A stretch of 34,953 nucleotides of DNA from a virus: positions 1-34,953 of the IMG/VR virus record IMGVR_UViG_3300025151_000138; one strand, written 5' to 3'. Position numbers and translations under genes: made by a program. Position 1 is the first letter of the stretch; each line of letters starts with the position of its first letter. Under the pieces are notes generated by a model that was not told the DNA's origin, ran no database searches, and saw only the letters and a list, made by a program, of their open reading frames with translations. This document shows positions 8,153 through 16,156 of the stretch, piece after piece.

Positions 8153-10266
8153 TGGAAGCAAACAAGTTGATCAATGATCTTTCGATAGCAGAAAAGATTG
8201 AACTGTACAACTGTCTCTATGAAGACTTGTCAGGTAAAGGTATTGATGGAGATACTGAACTTGCACATGTCAACGTGGAAGAGATGGCAGTTCTGCGTGC
8301 TATGGGTGGATCAGGCACAATCAACCCACACACCAATCTAATTCAGTTTGGTGGTGGTGGCGGTTCTCCTCCTCCACCTCCTCCTACTACACAGACTGTT
8401 ACTCAACAAGCTACTATTCCTGATGAGCTAAAACCATTTGTTACTGATGTTCTAGAAAAATCAAAAGCTATTCAAGAACGTAGAGAAGAGGAAGGTTATG
8501 TACCGTTCTCTGGTCCACGTATTGCAGAGTTTTCTCCTGAACAAACACAAGCATTTGAACAGATTAAAGGACTTGTAGGAACAGGTCAACAGTATTTTGA
8601 TCCTGCTGCTAGACTTACAGCATCCAGTGCATTTGCACCTACTGGACCGCAAGTCGGACAGTTTATGAATCCTTACATACAGAATGTTGTAGACATACAA
8701 CAACGTGAAGCACGTAGAGCAGGTGATATTGAAAGGCAACAACTAGGTGCACAGGCTGTAGGTGCTGGTGGTTTTGGTGGTTCTCGTCAGGCAATTCTTG
8801 AAGCTGAACAGTCACGCAATCTACAACAGCAACTAGGTGATATTCAGGCACGTGGTTTAGCTGCAGCATATGAAGATGCACAGGCACGTCTACAACAGCA
8901 ACGTGAACGTGAACGTCTTGCAGGTTCACAGTTTGCTACACTAGGACAAGTAGCACCGGGACAGTCTTTCAGAGAGTTGTCTGCACTTGAAGCTATTGGT
9001 GCACAAAGGCAACAGCAAGCACAACAAGCATTGGATATTGCACAACAAGAATATGAGATTGCTCGTACATTCCCAGAGCGTACATTGCAAGACTATCAGT
9101 CAATCATTCGTGGTTATGCTGCACCTATACCTGCATCTACTGTACAGCGTACACAGACTACTCGACCTGCTCCTTCATTCTTACAACAAGCAGCAGGACT
9201 TGGTGGACTTGCTCTTGGTGCAGCAAGTGCATTTAAAAAGGAAGGTGGACTTGTTGGTTTAAAAAATGGTGGTCCACCTGCTACTGCAGCAGAACAAGGT
9301 GTTCCTGATAAAGAAGAGGAATATTCACCTTTTATCCAAGATGTATTTGTTAGTCCTTATAGATCAATAGTTGCACAAATAGAGGCAGCTAGAGAAAGAG
9401 AAAAAGCAAAACAAGATATAGGTAGACAAAGATTTTTTGGAACTAGAGAAGGTTTAGAAAAAGCAAAAGAAAATGTAGAACAAAAGAAACAAGATTATAG
9501 AGATATTAAAGCATTACCTTTTAGTGCTTTTAGAACACAAACTGCTGAAACTCCAGAACAAATACAAAGTGTTTTAAAGGATACAAGAGCAAAAGCTAAA
9601 GAAGAAGAAGCAAAATTAGCAGAAGGAAAAAAGAAAGCTGAAGAAGCAGCAAAGATACCCACAAAGCCGCCTGTTTCAGAACCTGCTTTTGGTAGTTTTG
9701 CTTCATTGCGGGAAGCGCAGAAAAAAGCAGCGGAAGCTGAAGCTAGAGGTTTTGAAGCAAAAGCTGAATTATTAGCAAAACAAAAAGAAGACTTAGGTTA
9801 TGGTATGGCAGACTTTGCTCAAGGGTTATTAAAGTTTGCTGCCGCTGATCCTGAAAAGGCCACAACTCAACAGTTAGCTGAAGCATTTAGTGATATGCCT
9901 GAGAAAGCTAAAGAAGCTACAATACAAAAAAGAGCACTTGAACTTGCTGAAGCAGGACTTGAAACTGAAAAAGCAACTGCAATAGCTAATAGAGAAAAAG
10001 ATATTCTTGAAATGAAAATTGCATATGATAAAGCTGTAGCAGGTACAGGTATTAATCCTAAAGAAGCAGAAACAATAATGGAACTGATATCTTTAGGAGA
10101 TGTTGTAAAGCTAAAAGCAATGCTTCCTGCGCTTTCACGATCAGCCGCATTCGCTGCCTCTCAAGCTATTAAAGCTATTGAAGGTAGAGCGGAGGGAAAT
10201 AGGACTGCACCATCATCTTCCCGTGAAGAAGTATCTGTTCGTCTAGCATCAGATAAAGGGCAGTAA
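8152..10266 (+). CDS. Q-rich internal virion / ejection-type protein
   Basis: 704 aa from the ATG in the TGATG overlap; a GTG three bases upstream is also possible. Residues 33-66 repeat the module seen in the 1038-aa protein: D-T-E-L-A-H-V, then G-x-G-T-I-N-P-H-T-N-L. A glycine run and six prolines follow (67-78). Residues 160-320 are Gln/Arg/Ala-rich helices including GAGGFGGSRQAILEAE, common in marine phage virion proteins. GG-L-V-G-L-x-x-GG lies at 365-374, and long charged coiled-coil regions at about 400-620. Size, composition and place before a 1243-aa protein fit a T7 gp14/gp15-type internal core or ejection protein; this is inference from context. Confidence 0.65.
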   Translation: MEANKLINDLSIAEKIELYNCLYEDLSGKGIDGDTELAHVNVEEMAVLRAMGGSGTINPHTNLIQFGGGGGSPPPPPPTTQTVTQQATIPDELKPFVTDVLEKSKAIQERREEEGYVPFSGPRIAEFSPEQTQAFEQIKGLVGTGQQYFDPAARLTASSAFAPTGPQVGQFMNPYIQNVVDIQQREARRAGDIERQQLGAQAVGAGGFGGSRQAILEAEQSRNLQQQLGDIQARGLAAAYEDAQARLQQQRERERLAGSQFATLGQVAPGQSFRELSALEAIGAQRQQQAQQALDIAQQEYEIARTFPERTLQDYQSIIRGYAAPIPASTVQRTQTTRPAPSFLQQAAGLGGLALGAASAFKKEGGLVGLKNGGPPATAAEQGVPDKEEEYSPFIQDVFVSPYRSIVAQIEAAREREKAKQDIGRQRFFGTREGLEKAKENVEQKKQDYRDIKALPFSAFRTQTAETPEQIQSVLKDTRAKAKEEEAKLAEGKKKAEEAAKIPTKPPVSEPAFGSFASLREAQKKAAEAEARGFEAKAELLAKQKEDLGYGMADFAQGLLKFAAADPEKATTQQLAEAFSDMPEKAKEATIQKRALELAEAGLETEKATAIANREKDILEMKIAYDKAVAGTGINPKEAETIMELISLGDVVKLKAMLPALSRSAAFAASQAIKAIEGRAEGNRTAPSSSREEVSVRLASDKGQ

Positions 10267-10273
10267 AAAGTAA

Positions 10274-13200
10274 ATGTCTGAAGAACAACAGGTAGGAACA
10301 ACATACGAGGGACTATTACAGAATCAAGATATCATTGATTCTATGTACTATTCTCTTGAGTCGTTGGGTGAACCAGTTGCTTATGGTGATAATAAATTAA
10401 TACTAGATACTTTTCTAACAAAGAAAAGATACTTTGATACTAATTTATTATCTACTATAGGTGTTGCTTCTGATGTGGAAGATATGGATGATGTTGGTCG
10501 TCAACTTCTTGCACGGTCAATGAATGCTGTTGATCAGTTACCTAACTTTGGAGAAGGGTCTGCACCAAAAGGGGCAGCAATTGCAGACTATTTTCTAGCA
10601 GGTGTGAGTGATCCTACCAATTTAGCTTCTGCTATTGCAGGTGCATTTACTCTTGGTGCTGGTGGTGCTGCAGGATTAGCAGCAAAAGAAGCTGCAAAGT
10701 TGGGTGTAAGACAAGCACTAAAAGCTAAGATTAAAAACTTTGCATCACCTGCCGTTTTAAAAAGTCTAGCTGTAGAAGGTACAGTTGCAGGTGCGGGTGG
10801 TGCATATCAAGGTTATGAACGACAAAGTGTAGAGAAGGACATTGGTCTACGTAAAGAGATTGATCCTACCACTGTTGCATTACAAGGTATATTAGAAGGT
10901 ACAATCAGTCCTGTTGCGGGTGTAGCAGCTAGTATGTTAGGAACTGTAGCAGCTAAACCATTTAAGTCTGGCTTTGAGATGGCAAGGACTGTTGTCCCTG
11001 AAGTTGAAAGAGCAGCTTCATGGATGGAACGTAATCTTCTACCTACCGCAGGTGTGTCTGAAGTTCAGCGTAGACTTATTGAACGTAATGCAGGACAAGC
11101 ATCTTCACTTAAAGATCAAGCAGATAAACTTACAGAACAGTTTAATAGTATATTATCCAAAACAAAAGAAGATCAACCTCTTTTCAGTAAACAAGAAATA
11201 GAAGGTGAGAATAGTTTAATTAATAAAGCATTGCAAGGTGATGCAGCTTCTATTAGAGAAGTAACCGCAAGAGATGCAGAAGCAGGTAGAATTATAAATG
11301 ACTTTTTTGATCTACGAGAAGAAGCATTTAAGTATGGCAGAGATGCTGCATTAAATAAACAAACAAAAGGAATTTTTGATAAAGATTCTAACTACGTTCG
11401 TAGTGTTCCTGAAGCATATGCAGTAAACAAAAGAACACAAAACTTTGATGAATTTATAAAAGAAAATCCAACTATTCTTACAGAATTAAAATCTGCTATG
11501 GCAGCAGACCCAACAAATGTAAGGTGGGAAAAGTACACTAAAGAATATATCACAACTGATGGACGTATAATTAGTGATGCAGCTGAGAATGAATTTGTTT
11601 TACAAGCAGCTAAAAATTTATACCAACCATCACGTAGTATGCGAAAAGAAACAGGTGCATTTGAAAAGAAGTTAGATCAAAATGCACTTCCTAATGTTGT
11701 AAGAAAAATACTTGGATATAATAATCGTCCTGCTTTGCGTATAACAGAAACAATCAACGGTATTGTAGATACAGCAGCAAGAGCAAACACTGCTAGAGAT
11801 ATTGTTAATGATGCGCTAAATAGAGGTGCTGCTGTTGCAGCTAAAAGTCCAGCAGAAGCAAGAGAAATATTTAGGCAGAAGTTTCCTGATCAAGATATAA
11901 CTGATGTTATGTCTGTTACTGGCACGGTTAAACCTGCTAAGTATCAAGGTAGTGAGATTGAAGAGACGGTTATGAATGTACCGTTTCAACGCATAGATGA
12001 AAAATTAAAAAATATCTACATAACAAAAGATGAAGGCGTAAGATTAAAAGAACTATTTGATACAAATTTCTTTGGTCATCAAGCTGCAGAAAAAGATAAC
12101 CTAATTGGTGCAGCTATGCGTTCTTTCTTAGGCACACAGGCTTTTGCTAAGGCAGGTAAGACAGTCTATAGTCCTATAGCTATGATTCGTAATGCTATAG
12201 GCGCTGCAGGTTATGCTGCATCTAGTGGTAACACTAAAGGATTGATTGACGGTGGTAGATACATAGGTAATCTACTAAAGAAAGGTGGTACAAATAATCC
12301 TGAGTTAAGAACAGCTATACGAGAGTTTCAGGATTTAGGTTTACAAGGATCAAACATTGATCTTAATCAAACTTTAAGACGATTTGGTGATGTTACCGAT
12401 AGAATGGATGATGGTAATATCATGCAAAAGTTTATGGTTAGTGGTGGTCTTAGCACATTTGGTAAACCGGGTAAGGCAGTTGCTAAAGCAGCAAGAGAAT
12501 CATACGGTGCTATTGATGATGCTGCTAAATTTGCAGTGTTTATGAATGAAAGACAACAAGCTAAAAAAGTATTTGATTCTTTTTCTCCTGAGATACAGCA
12601 AAGAAAACTAGCAGAGTTTCAACAGCAGTATAGCGTAATAAATCCTACACGTGAAGACTATATCAACGAGCAAGCTGCAATTAAGACAGGTAATGTAACA
12701 CCACTATATGGTCGTATTCCTCCGTTGTTAGAAAAGATGCGAGCATTTCCTATCATTGGTTCATTTACTGCCTATCCTGCAGAACGTCTTCGCAACGTAT
12801 ATCAAATTCTTAAAACTGGAACTGACGAAATGGTTGAAGGTTTTGAGACAGGTAATGCAGCGTTACGTAACCAAGGCATTAAAAGACTTGCTTCTTTATA
12901 TGCAATGCAGGGTGCGATATATACAGGTGCATATGGTATTAACGCTGCTCTTGGAGAGAACGAAACAGTAGACAAGATGAGAGCAAGTCTACCTGACTGG
13001 CAGAAAAACTCTGCACTGATTGTAACAGGTAGAACAAAAGATGGTATGCCTACATATGTAGATGTTAGTTATCTAAATCCTGATCAATATGTTATTGGAG
13101 GTATTGTACCTCTTATGATGAAAGCATCACGTGGTGAAGATGTAAGTAAAGATTTAGATGAGTCTATTGTTCAAGCAGGAAAGAAACTATTTGAACCTTA

Positions 13201-14005
13201 TGTGTCTCCTTCTCTTGCACTAGAAGCAGCTATGGATTTAGGTAATGTAGTTACGGGTAAATCAACTGACGTTGCCAGAGACTTAGCCTCTATGGGTAAA
13301 GCATTAGAACCGGGATACACTAAGTTTGTGCGAGACATGGCACAGGATGCAGAGGCATTTGAGAAGTTTGGTACTCCCGGTTCAGATGTAGAACGGTTCT
13401 TCTATCCTCAAAGGTTTGGTACAGTAGATGAACCTGCTGAAGGATTTATTGATTTACTGCAAAAGAATGGTTTAGGTTTTCCCGGCTTGAGAGAGGAAGT
13501 ATTTAATCCCAAGAGAGTTATGGGATATACTCTTAATACAATTAATTCTAATGCACGGCAGAACTTTAATAGCTTTGCAGGTAAACTTGCTGACATGCTT
13601 GCCGATCCTAGATCAAGGTATGACTATGAAGAAGTTATGAAAGAATATAATGAAGTTCTTCAAGAGCAGTTTACTGCACAACAGGCTATTCGTAAACTGT
13701 TTCAAGACATGGACGGAATAATAGGTAAACAAGAATTAATAAAAAATCTAAACTCATATGATCTACGTGGTGTAGTACCATCTAAAAAGGTTATACGTGG
13801 TATTTTAAATGGTCGTGCTGCACCTACTACAAAAGCAGACAAAAGGCAATTCTGGTTGGATATAAATAGAAATTTATATGAGAAAACTGGTGAGTACTAC
13901 ACTCAAGAAATAGCAGATTTAAGACGCAACATGGCTAAATTAGAAAGGTTCTATCGTGGTGCTGATTTACGTGGTGATCCACCAGATATAAAGATAGGAG
14001 AATAA
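10274..14005 (+). CDS. Large internal virion (DNA ejection) protein
   Basis: 1243 aa, the largest gene here. It has an acidic N-terminus (MSEEQQVGTTYEGLL), Gly/Ala-rich hydrophobic stretches at about 105-140 and 205-225 that could insert into membrane, and long helical regions. Near the middle is KAGKTVYSPIAMIRNAIGAAGY, and later a TKDGMPTYVDVSYLNPDQY segment. Size, amphipathic glycine-rich segments and position at the end of the virion operon resemble the giant internal core proteins of podophages (T7 gp16 or equivalents), which extend the tail through the envelope. I see no N-terminal lytic transglycosylase motif; that activity seems to sit in the 1038-aa protein. No strong Shine-Dalgarno is present. 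Confidence 0.7.
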   Translation: MSEEQQVGTTYEGLLQNQDIIDSMYYSLESLGEPVAYGDNKLILDTFLTKKRYFDTNLLSTIGVASDVEDMDDVGRQLLARSMNAVDQLPNFGEGSAPKGAAIADYFLAGVSDPTNLASAIAGAFTLGAGGAAGLAAKEAAKLGVRQALKAKIKNFASPAVLKSLAVEGTVAGAGGAYQGYERQSVEKDIGLRKEIDPTTVALQGILEGTISPVAGVAASMLGTVAAKPFKSGFEMARTVVPEVERAASWMERNLLPTAGVSEVQRRLIERNAGQASSLKDQADKLTEQFNSILSKTKEDQPLFSKQEIEGENSLINKALQGDAASIREVTARDAEAGRIINDFFDLREEAFKYGRDAALNKQTKGIFDKDSNYVRSVPEAYAVNKRTQNFDEFIKENPTILTELKSAMAADPTNVRWEKYTKEYITTDGRIISDAAENEFVLQAAKNLYQPSRSMRKETGAFEKKLDQNALPNVVRKILGYNNRPALRITETINGIVDTAARANTARDIVNDALNRGAAVAAKSPAEAREIFRQKFPDQDITDVMSVTGTVKPAKYQGSEIEETVMNVPFQRIDEKLKNIYITKDEGVRLKELFDTNFFGHQAAEKDNLIGAAMRSFLGTQAFAKAGKTVYSPIAMIRNAIGAAGYAASSGNTKGLIDGGRYIGNLLKKGGTNNPELRTAIREFQDLGLQGSNIDLNQTLRRFGDVTDRMDDGNIMQKFMVSGGLSTFGKPGKAVAKAARESYGAIDDAAKFAVFMNERQQAKKVFDSFSPEIQQRKLAEFQQQYSVINPTREDYINEQAAIKTGNVTPLYGRIPPLLEKMRAFPIIGSFTAYPAERLRNVYQILKTGTDEMVEGFETGNAALRNQGIKRLASLYAMQGAIYTGAYGINAALGENETVDKMRASLPDWQKNSALIVTGRTKDGMPTYVDVSYLNPDQYVIGGIVPLMMKASRGEDVSKDLDESIVQAGKKLFEPYVSPSLALEAAMDLGNVVTGKSTDVARDLASMGKALEPGYTKFVRDMAQDAEAFEKFGTPGSDVERFFYPQRFGTVDEPAEGFIDLLQKNGLGFPGLREEVFNPKRVMGYTLNTINSNARQNFNSFAGKLADMLADPRSRYDYEEVMKEYNEVLQEQFTAQQAIRKLFQDMDGIIGKQELIKNLNSYDLRGVVPSKKVIRGILNGRAAPTTKADKRQFWLDINRNLYEKTGEYYTQEIADLRRNMAKLERFYRGADLRGDPPDIKIGE

Positions 14006-14007
14006 CT

Positions 14008-14802
14008 ATGGGAATACCTTCCTCAGTTACAAGATTTGGAAAGCATGAACCATTTGAATTACAGGTAGCTCGTAATCAAATATTTGATCATAAGTCTATT
14101 TTTAAATTTGGATTTAATCCTGATGTAGATGATGCACTTGAAACTGTATGGGCGCAGGGTGGCTTGTATTCTTACCTGTCTTCAGCAACTACTCTTTATA
14201 TTTCTAGTTCATCTACTGCAGATGATGTAGCAGGTACAGGTGCAAGAACTGCTACAGTTTCAGGTCTGGATGCAGATTATAATGAAGTATCTGTAACAGT
14301 AGATTTAGATGGACAGAATGGTGTACAATTAGGAGATGCATCAAACTGGATACGAGTCTTTAGAGTTACGGTTGATACGGCAGGAACTGGTGGGCAGAAT
14401 GCTGGTGTTATTTATATAGGTGATGAATCTTCTCCAACATCAGGTGTGCCTACAAATAAGTATGCTACTATAGCTATAGGAGACAACCAAACTCTAATGG
14501 CTTTATGGACTGTTCCAGCAGGATATACAGCATACCTATATCAAATAGATATTACGGTAGCTACTACACAGAATAATAAATACTGTACAGGCACTGTACT
14601 AGCAAGACCTTATGGTGGTGTTTTTCAGGTCAAAGATAAATTTGTAAAAGGTGAAAGCAGTCACAAACAAGAATATCAAGTACCTTTAAAGTTTGAAGAA
14701 AAAACTGATTTAGAAATTAGAGCAATAGGTGACAGTAGTGGTGCTAATATTGCTATTAGTGCAGGACTTGATTTAATCTATATTAGAAACGAATCAAACT
14801 AA
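14008..14802 (+). CDS. Beta-rich virion structural protein
   Basis: 264 aa, preceded by a good AGGAGA site. The composition (Thr, Gly, Ser, Val, Asp) and alternating pattern suggest a beta-sandwich. Motifs include TGARTATVSGLDADYNEV, a N-x-G-V-I-Y-I-G region and LMALWTVPAGYTAYLYQID, which recur together in a family found in many marine podophages. It lacks signal peptide and membrane segments. Likely a decoration, head fibre or tail-surface protein; which one is not determinable. The stop overlaps the next start (TAATG). Confidence 0.65.
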   Translation: MGIPSSVTRFGKHEPFELQVARNQIFDHKSIFKFGFNPDVDDALETVWAQGGLYSYLSSATTLYISSSSTADDVAGTGARTATVSGLDADYNEVSVTVDLDGQNGVQLGDASNWIRVFRVTVDTAGTGGQNAGVIYIGDESSPTSGVPTNKYATIAIGDNQTLMALWTVPAGYTAYLYQIDITVATTQNNKYCTGTVLARPYGGVFQVKDKFVKGESSHKQEYQVPLKFEEKTDLEIRAIGDSSGANIAISAGLDLIYIRNESN

Positions 14803-15194
14803 TGCAGATGGACGCACAGTTTTTGTTTCAGGTGGGAGCAGTAGTTGCTTCTCTGTCTGGCGCATGGGCATTGGTGCGTGCACAAGTAAATACCTTGAAG
14901 GCAACTCAAGAAGAAATTAAAAATAATGTTGATGAATTAAATAGAGAACTTGATGAAGCAGAGAATAATGTAGCTGTACTAAGACAGCAGATAAAAGTAT
15001 TGTCTGATATTCTTAGTCCAGATAATCTTGCTGCTGAACACAAAAGAAAAGGTCAAGTTCATGAACAAATTAAAAAATTACAAGAAGAAGTTTCAAGTTT
15101 GCAACACATGCATAATGGTCGTCATCCCTTTATAGATGAACTATCTAGCAGTCATCATGCTCCTCGTCCTCAGAAAACCAAGAACAATTCATAA
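14802..15194 (+). CDS. Membrane-anchored coiled-coil protein at end of virion operon
   Basis: 130 aa. Residues about 8-26 (FLFQVGAVVASLSGAWALV) form one transmembrane segment, followed by a heptad-like coiled coil (30-65), a linker, a second helix and a His/Pro/Lys-rich tail. This N-in, single-pass, coiled-coil layout resembles inner-membrane spanins and some holin-associated proteins. A better i-spanin candidate lies on the other strand at 15682-15903, so the role is open. The start overlaps the previous stop. The last 50 bases overlap the small terminase gene on the opposite strand, tail to tail. Confidence 0.65.
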   Translation: MQMDAQFLFQVGAVVASLSGAWALVRAQVNTLKATQEEIKNNVDELNRELDEAENNVAVLRQQIKVLSDILSPDNLAAEHKRKGQVHEQIKKLQEEVSSLQHMHNGRHPFIDELSSSHHAPRPQKTKNNS

Positions 15195-15582
15195 ATATTT
15201 TAGATGTTCTTTCTTCACCTAATATCTCTAAGCTATTAACTATCTCTTGTTCTAATTCAGCGATAGACTTAACAGCTTCTTCTTCCTTTGTAGAACGAAT
15301 GCGGGACAGTACCTCTAGTGCCTTAATTGCACTGTTGGTATGTCCTGCACTCTTAGCATAATTGTACTGGTTTTCTACCTCTGCAATAACATCAATGCGT
15401 GTCTCAAGTTCCTTTTCAAGTTCTTCAATACGCTCGTTAATCTCAGGTCGTTGCTTTAACCTGTGACCTTGTGTATGTGCAGACGTATCAGAATACCCTG
15501 CAGCTTTAGCAGCTTCAGTAGCATTACGATACATTACATAGGCTTGACAGAACTTCTCTTGCTTTAGATTAAGTTCCTTCAT
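15145..15582 (-). CDS. terS: Terminase small subunit
   Basis: 145 aa. The N-terminus L-N-L-K-Q-E-K-F-C-Q-A-Y followed by NATEAAKAAGYS and a later RPEINERIEELEKE is the classic small-terminase pattern (Terminase_2 type): a HTH DNA-recognition domain at about 5-50, then an oligomerisation helix and an acidic C-terminus. It would recognise viral DNA and load the large subunit. No large terminase is in the window. It is the last gene of the minus arm, starting on an ATGA overlap with the o-spanin gene. Its 3' end overlaps the converging plus-strand gene by 50 bp. Confidence 0.85.
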   Translation of the reverse strand: MKELNLKQEKFCQAYVMYRNATEAAKAAGYSDTSAHTQGHRLKQRPEINERIEELEKELETRIDVIAEVENQYNYAKSAGHTNSAIKALEVLSRIRSTKEEEAVKSIAELEQEIVNSLEILGEERTSKIFMNCSWFSEDEEHDDC

Positions 15583-15821
15583 TTACAAAACTTTTCCCAT
15601 GTAAGGTTGTGACTTAGTATCTGACGAGCAGTGTCGTTAGAAAGAGAGTCAGCATCGCTGATCATAATTGGAAAGGACCAACTACAGAACGCCGCCTCTC
15701 CTCCAACGCTTTCGCAACCGCTTAACAACATCACCGTCAGACATACGGCTAACTTCGTTTTCAATTTTGTTTCTCTCCTGTGTATTCTTAACTGCCTGTT
15801 CAAGTTCTTTCTTCTGGGCAT
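15579..15821 (-). CDS. Rz1-like outer-membrane lipoprotein (o-spanin)
   Basis: 80 aa from the ATG at 15821, which has AGGAAGAG just upstream; an in-frame TTG eight codons earlier is less likely. A basic leader is followed by a hydrophobic signal and the lipobox LLSGC. The short mature part ends S-x-x-T-A-R-Q-I-L-S-H-N-L-T-W-E-K-F-C, a pattern seen in many small phage lipoproteins encoded beside Rz-like genes. It would be lipidated at the cysteine and work with the i-spanin to fuse inner and outer membranes at lysis. Its 5' part overlaps the i-spanin gene out of frame over 140 bp, the usual Rz/Rz1 arrangement. Confidence 0.75.
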   Translation of the reverse strand: MPRRKNLNRQLRIHRRETKLKTKLAVCLTVMLLSGCESVGGEAAFCSWSFPIMISDADSLSNDTARQILSHNLTWEKFCK

Positions 15822-15903
15822 TATCTCTTCCTGCCTTGAACGCAAAGATCAAGGGCAATATCTTGGTAAAAATATTTAACACAGAAGAAAAGAGAGAAAG
15901 CAT
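15682..15903 (-). CDS. Rz-like inner-membrane protein (i-spanin)
   Basis: 73 aa. It has an N-terminal membrane anchor (MLSLFSSVLNIFTKILPLIFAF), then a charged coiled coil with RNKIENEVSRM and the end D-G-D-V-V-K-R-L-R-K-R-W. The terminal D-V-x-x-R-L-R-x-R-W motif is common in short Rz-like proteins. The gene starts on the TAATG overlap with the holin stop, with GGTAGG upstream, and overlaps the o-spanin gene in another frame. Predicted to span the periplasm with the o-spanin after peptidoglycan is degraded. Short compared with lambda Rz, so assignment rests on architecture and motif. Confidence 0.75.
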   Translation of the reverse strand: MLSLFSSVLNIFTKILPLIFAFKAGRDNAQKKELEQAVKNTQERNKIENEVSRMSDGDVVKRLRKRWRRGGVL

Positions 15904-16145
15904 TAGCCTACCTTTTCAGTCTTGCCTTCAGCAACCTTAACTTCTTCAGGTTTTACTTCAGGCTTTCCTGTCTCTTTGGCTTTACCAATAGTAAGACTTA
16001 GAAACTCTACTACTTTATATACTTTACCAAGGATTGTGTCAGGATCAGGTGTTTTAGTTCCTGCGATAATAAGACTTGCAATTGTAATAACACCAGTAAC
16101 AGTGCTAAGAATAACGTCTGAATTATTAGTAATAAGTTCAAGCAT
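15903..16145 (-). CDS. Holin-like membrane protein
   Basis: 80 aa, with an ideal AAAGGAG six bases before the ATG. It has one strong hydrophobic segment (about 11-28, VILSTVTGVITIASLIIA), followed by T-K-T-P-D-P-D-T, Y-K-V-V-E-F-L-S-L-x-I-G-K-A-K and a charged Lys/Glu-rich tail. The TP-x-P-x-T...E-x-L-x-L...GKAK layout is familiar from small proteins of podophage lysis cassettes. The position directly ahead of Rz/Rz1 and TerS matches T7 genes 17.5-18-18.5-18.7 in content. A pinholin or canonical holin role is inferred. No endolysin is adjacent. Confidence 0.7.
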   Translation of the reverse strand: MLELITNNSDVILSTVTGVITIASLIIAGTKTPDPDTILGKVYKVVEFLSLTIGKAKETGKPEVKPEEVKVAEGKTEKVG

Positions 16146-16156
16146 ATGATTCTCCT

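Noticed and set aside
8461-8929. Two overlapping minus-strand frames (93 and 88 aa)
   Set aside because: Both lie fully inside the 704-aa plus-strand gene and have His/Val/Cys-rich low-complexity translations typical of antisense of Gln-rich coding sequence.
15180-15211. 7-bp inverted repeat AAGAACA/TGTTCTT as a bidirectional terminator at the convergent junction
   Set aside because: The stem is AT-rich, the loop is 18 bases and no T-tract follows on either strand; it lies inside coding sequence.
15631-16149. Plus-strand frames of 75-90 aa opposite the spanin and holin genes
   Set aside because: They mirror genes with strong ribosome-binding sites and recognisable spanin/holin features on the minus strand, and none has a supporting site of its own.
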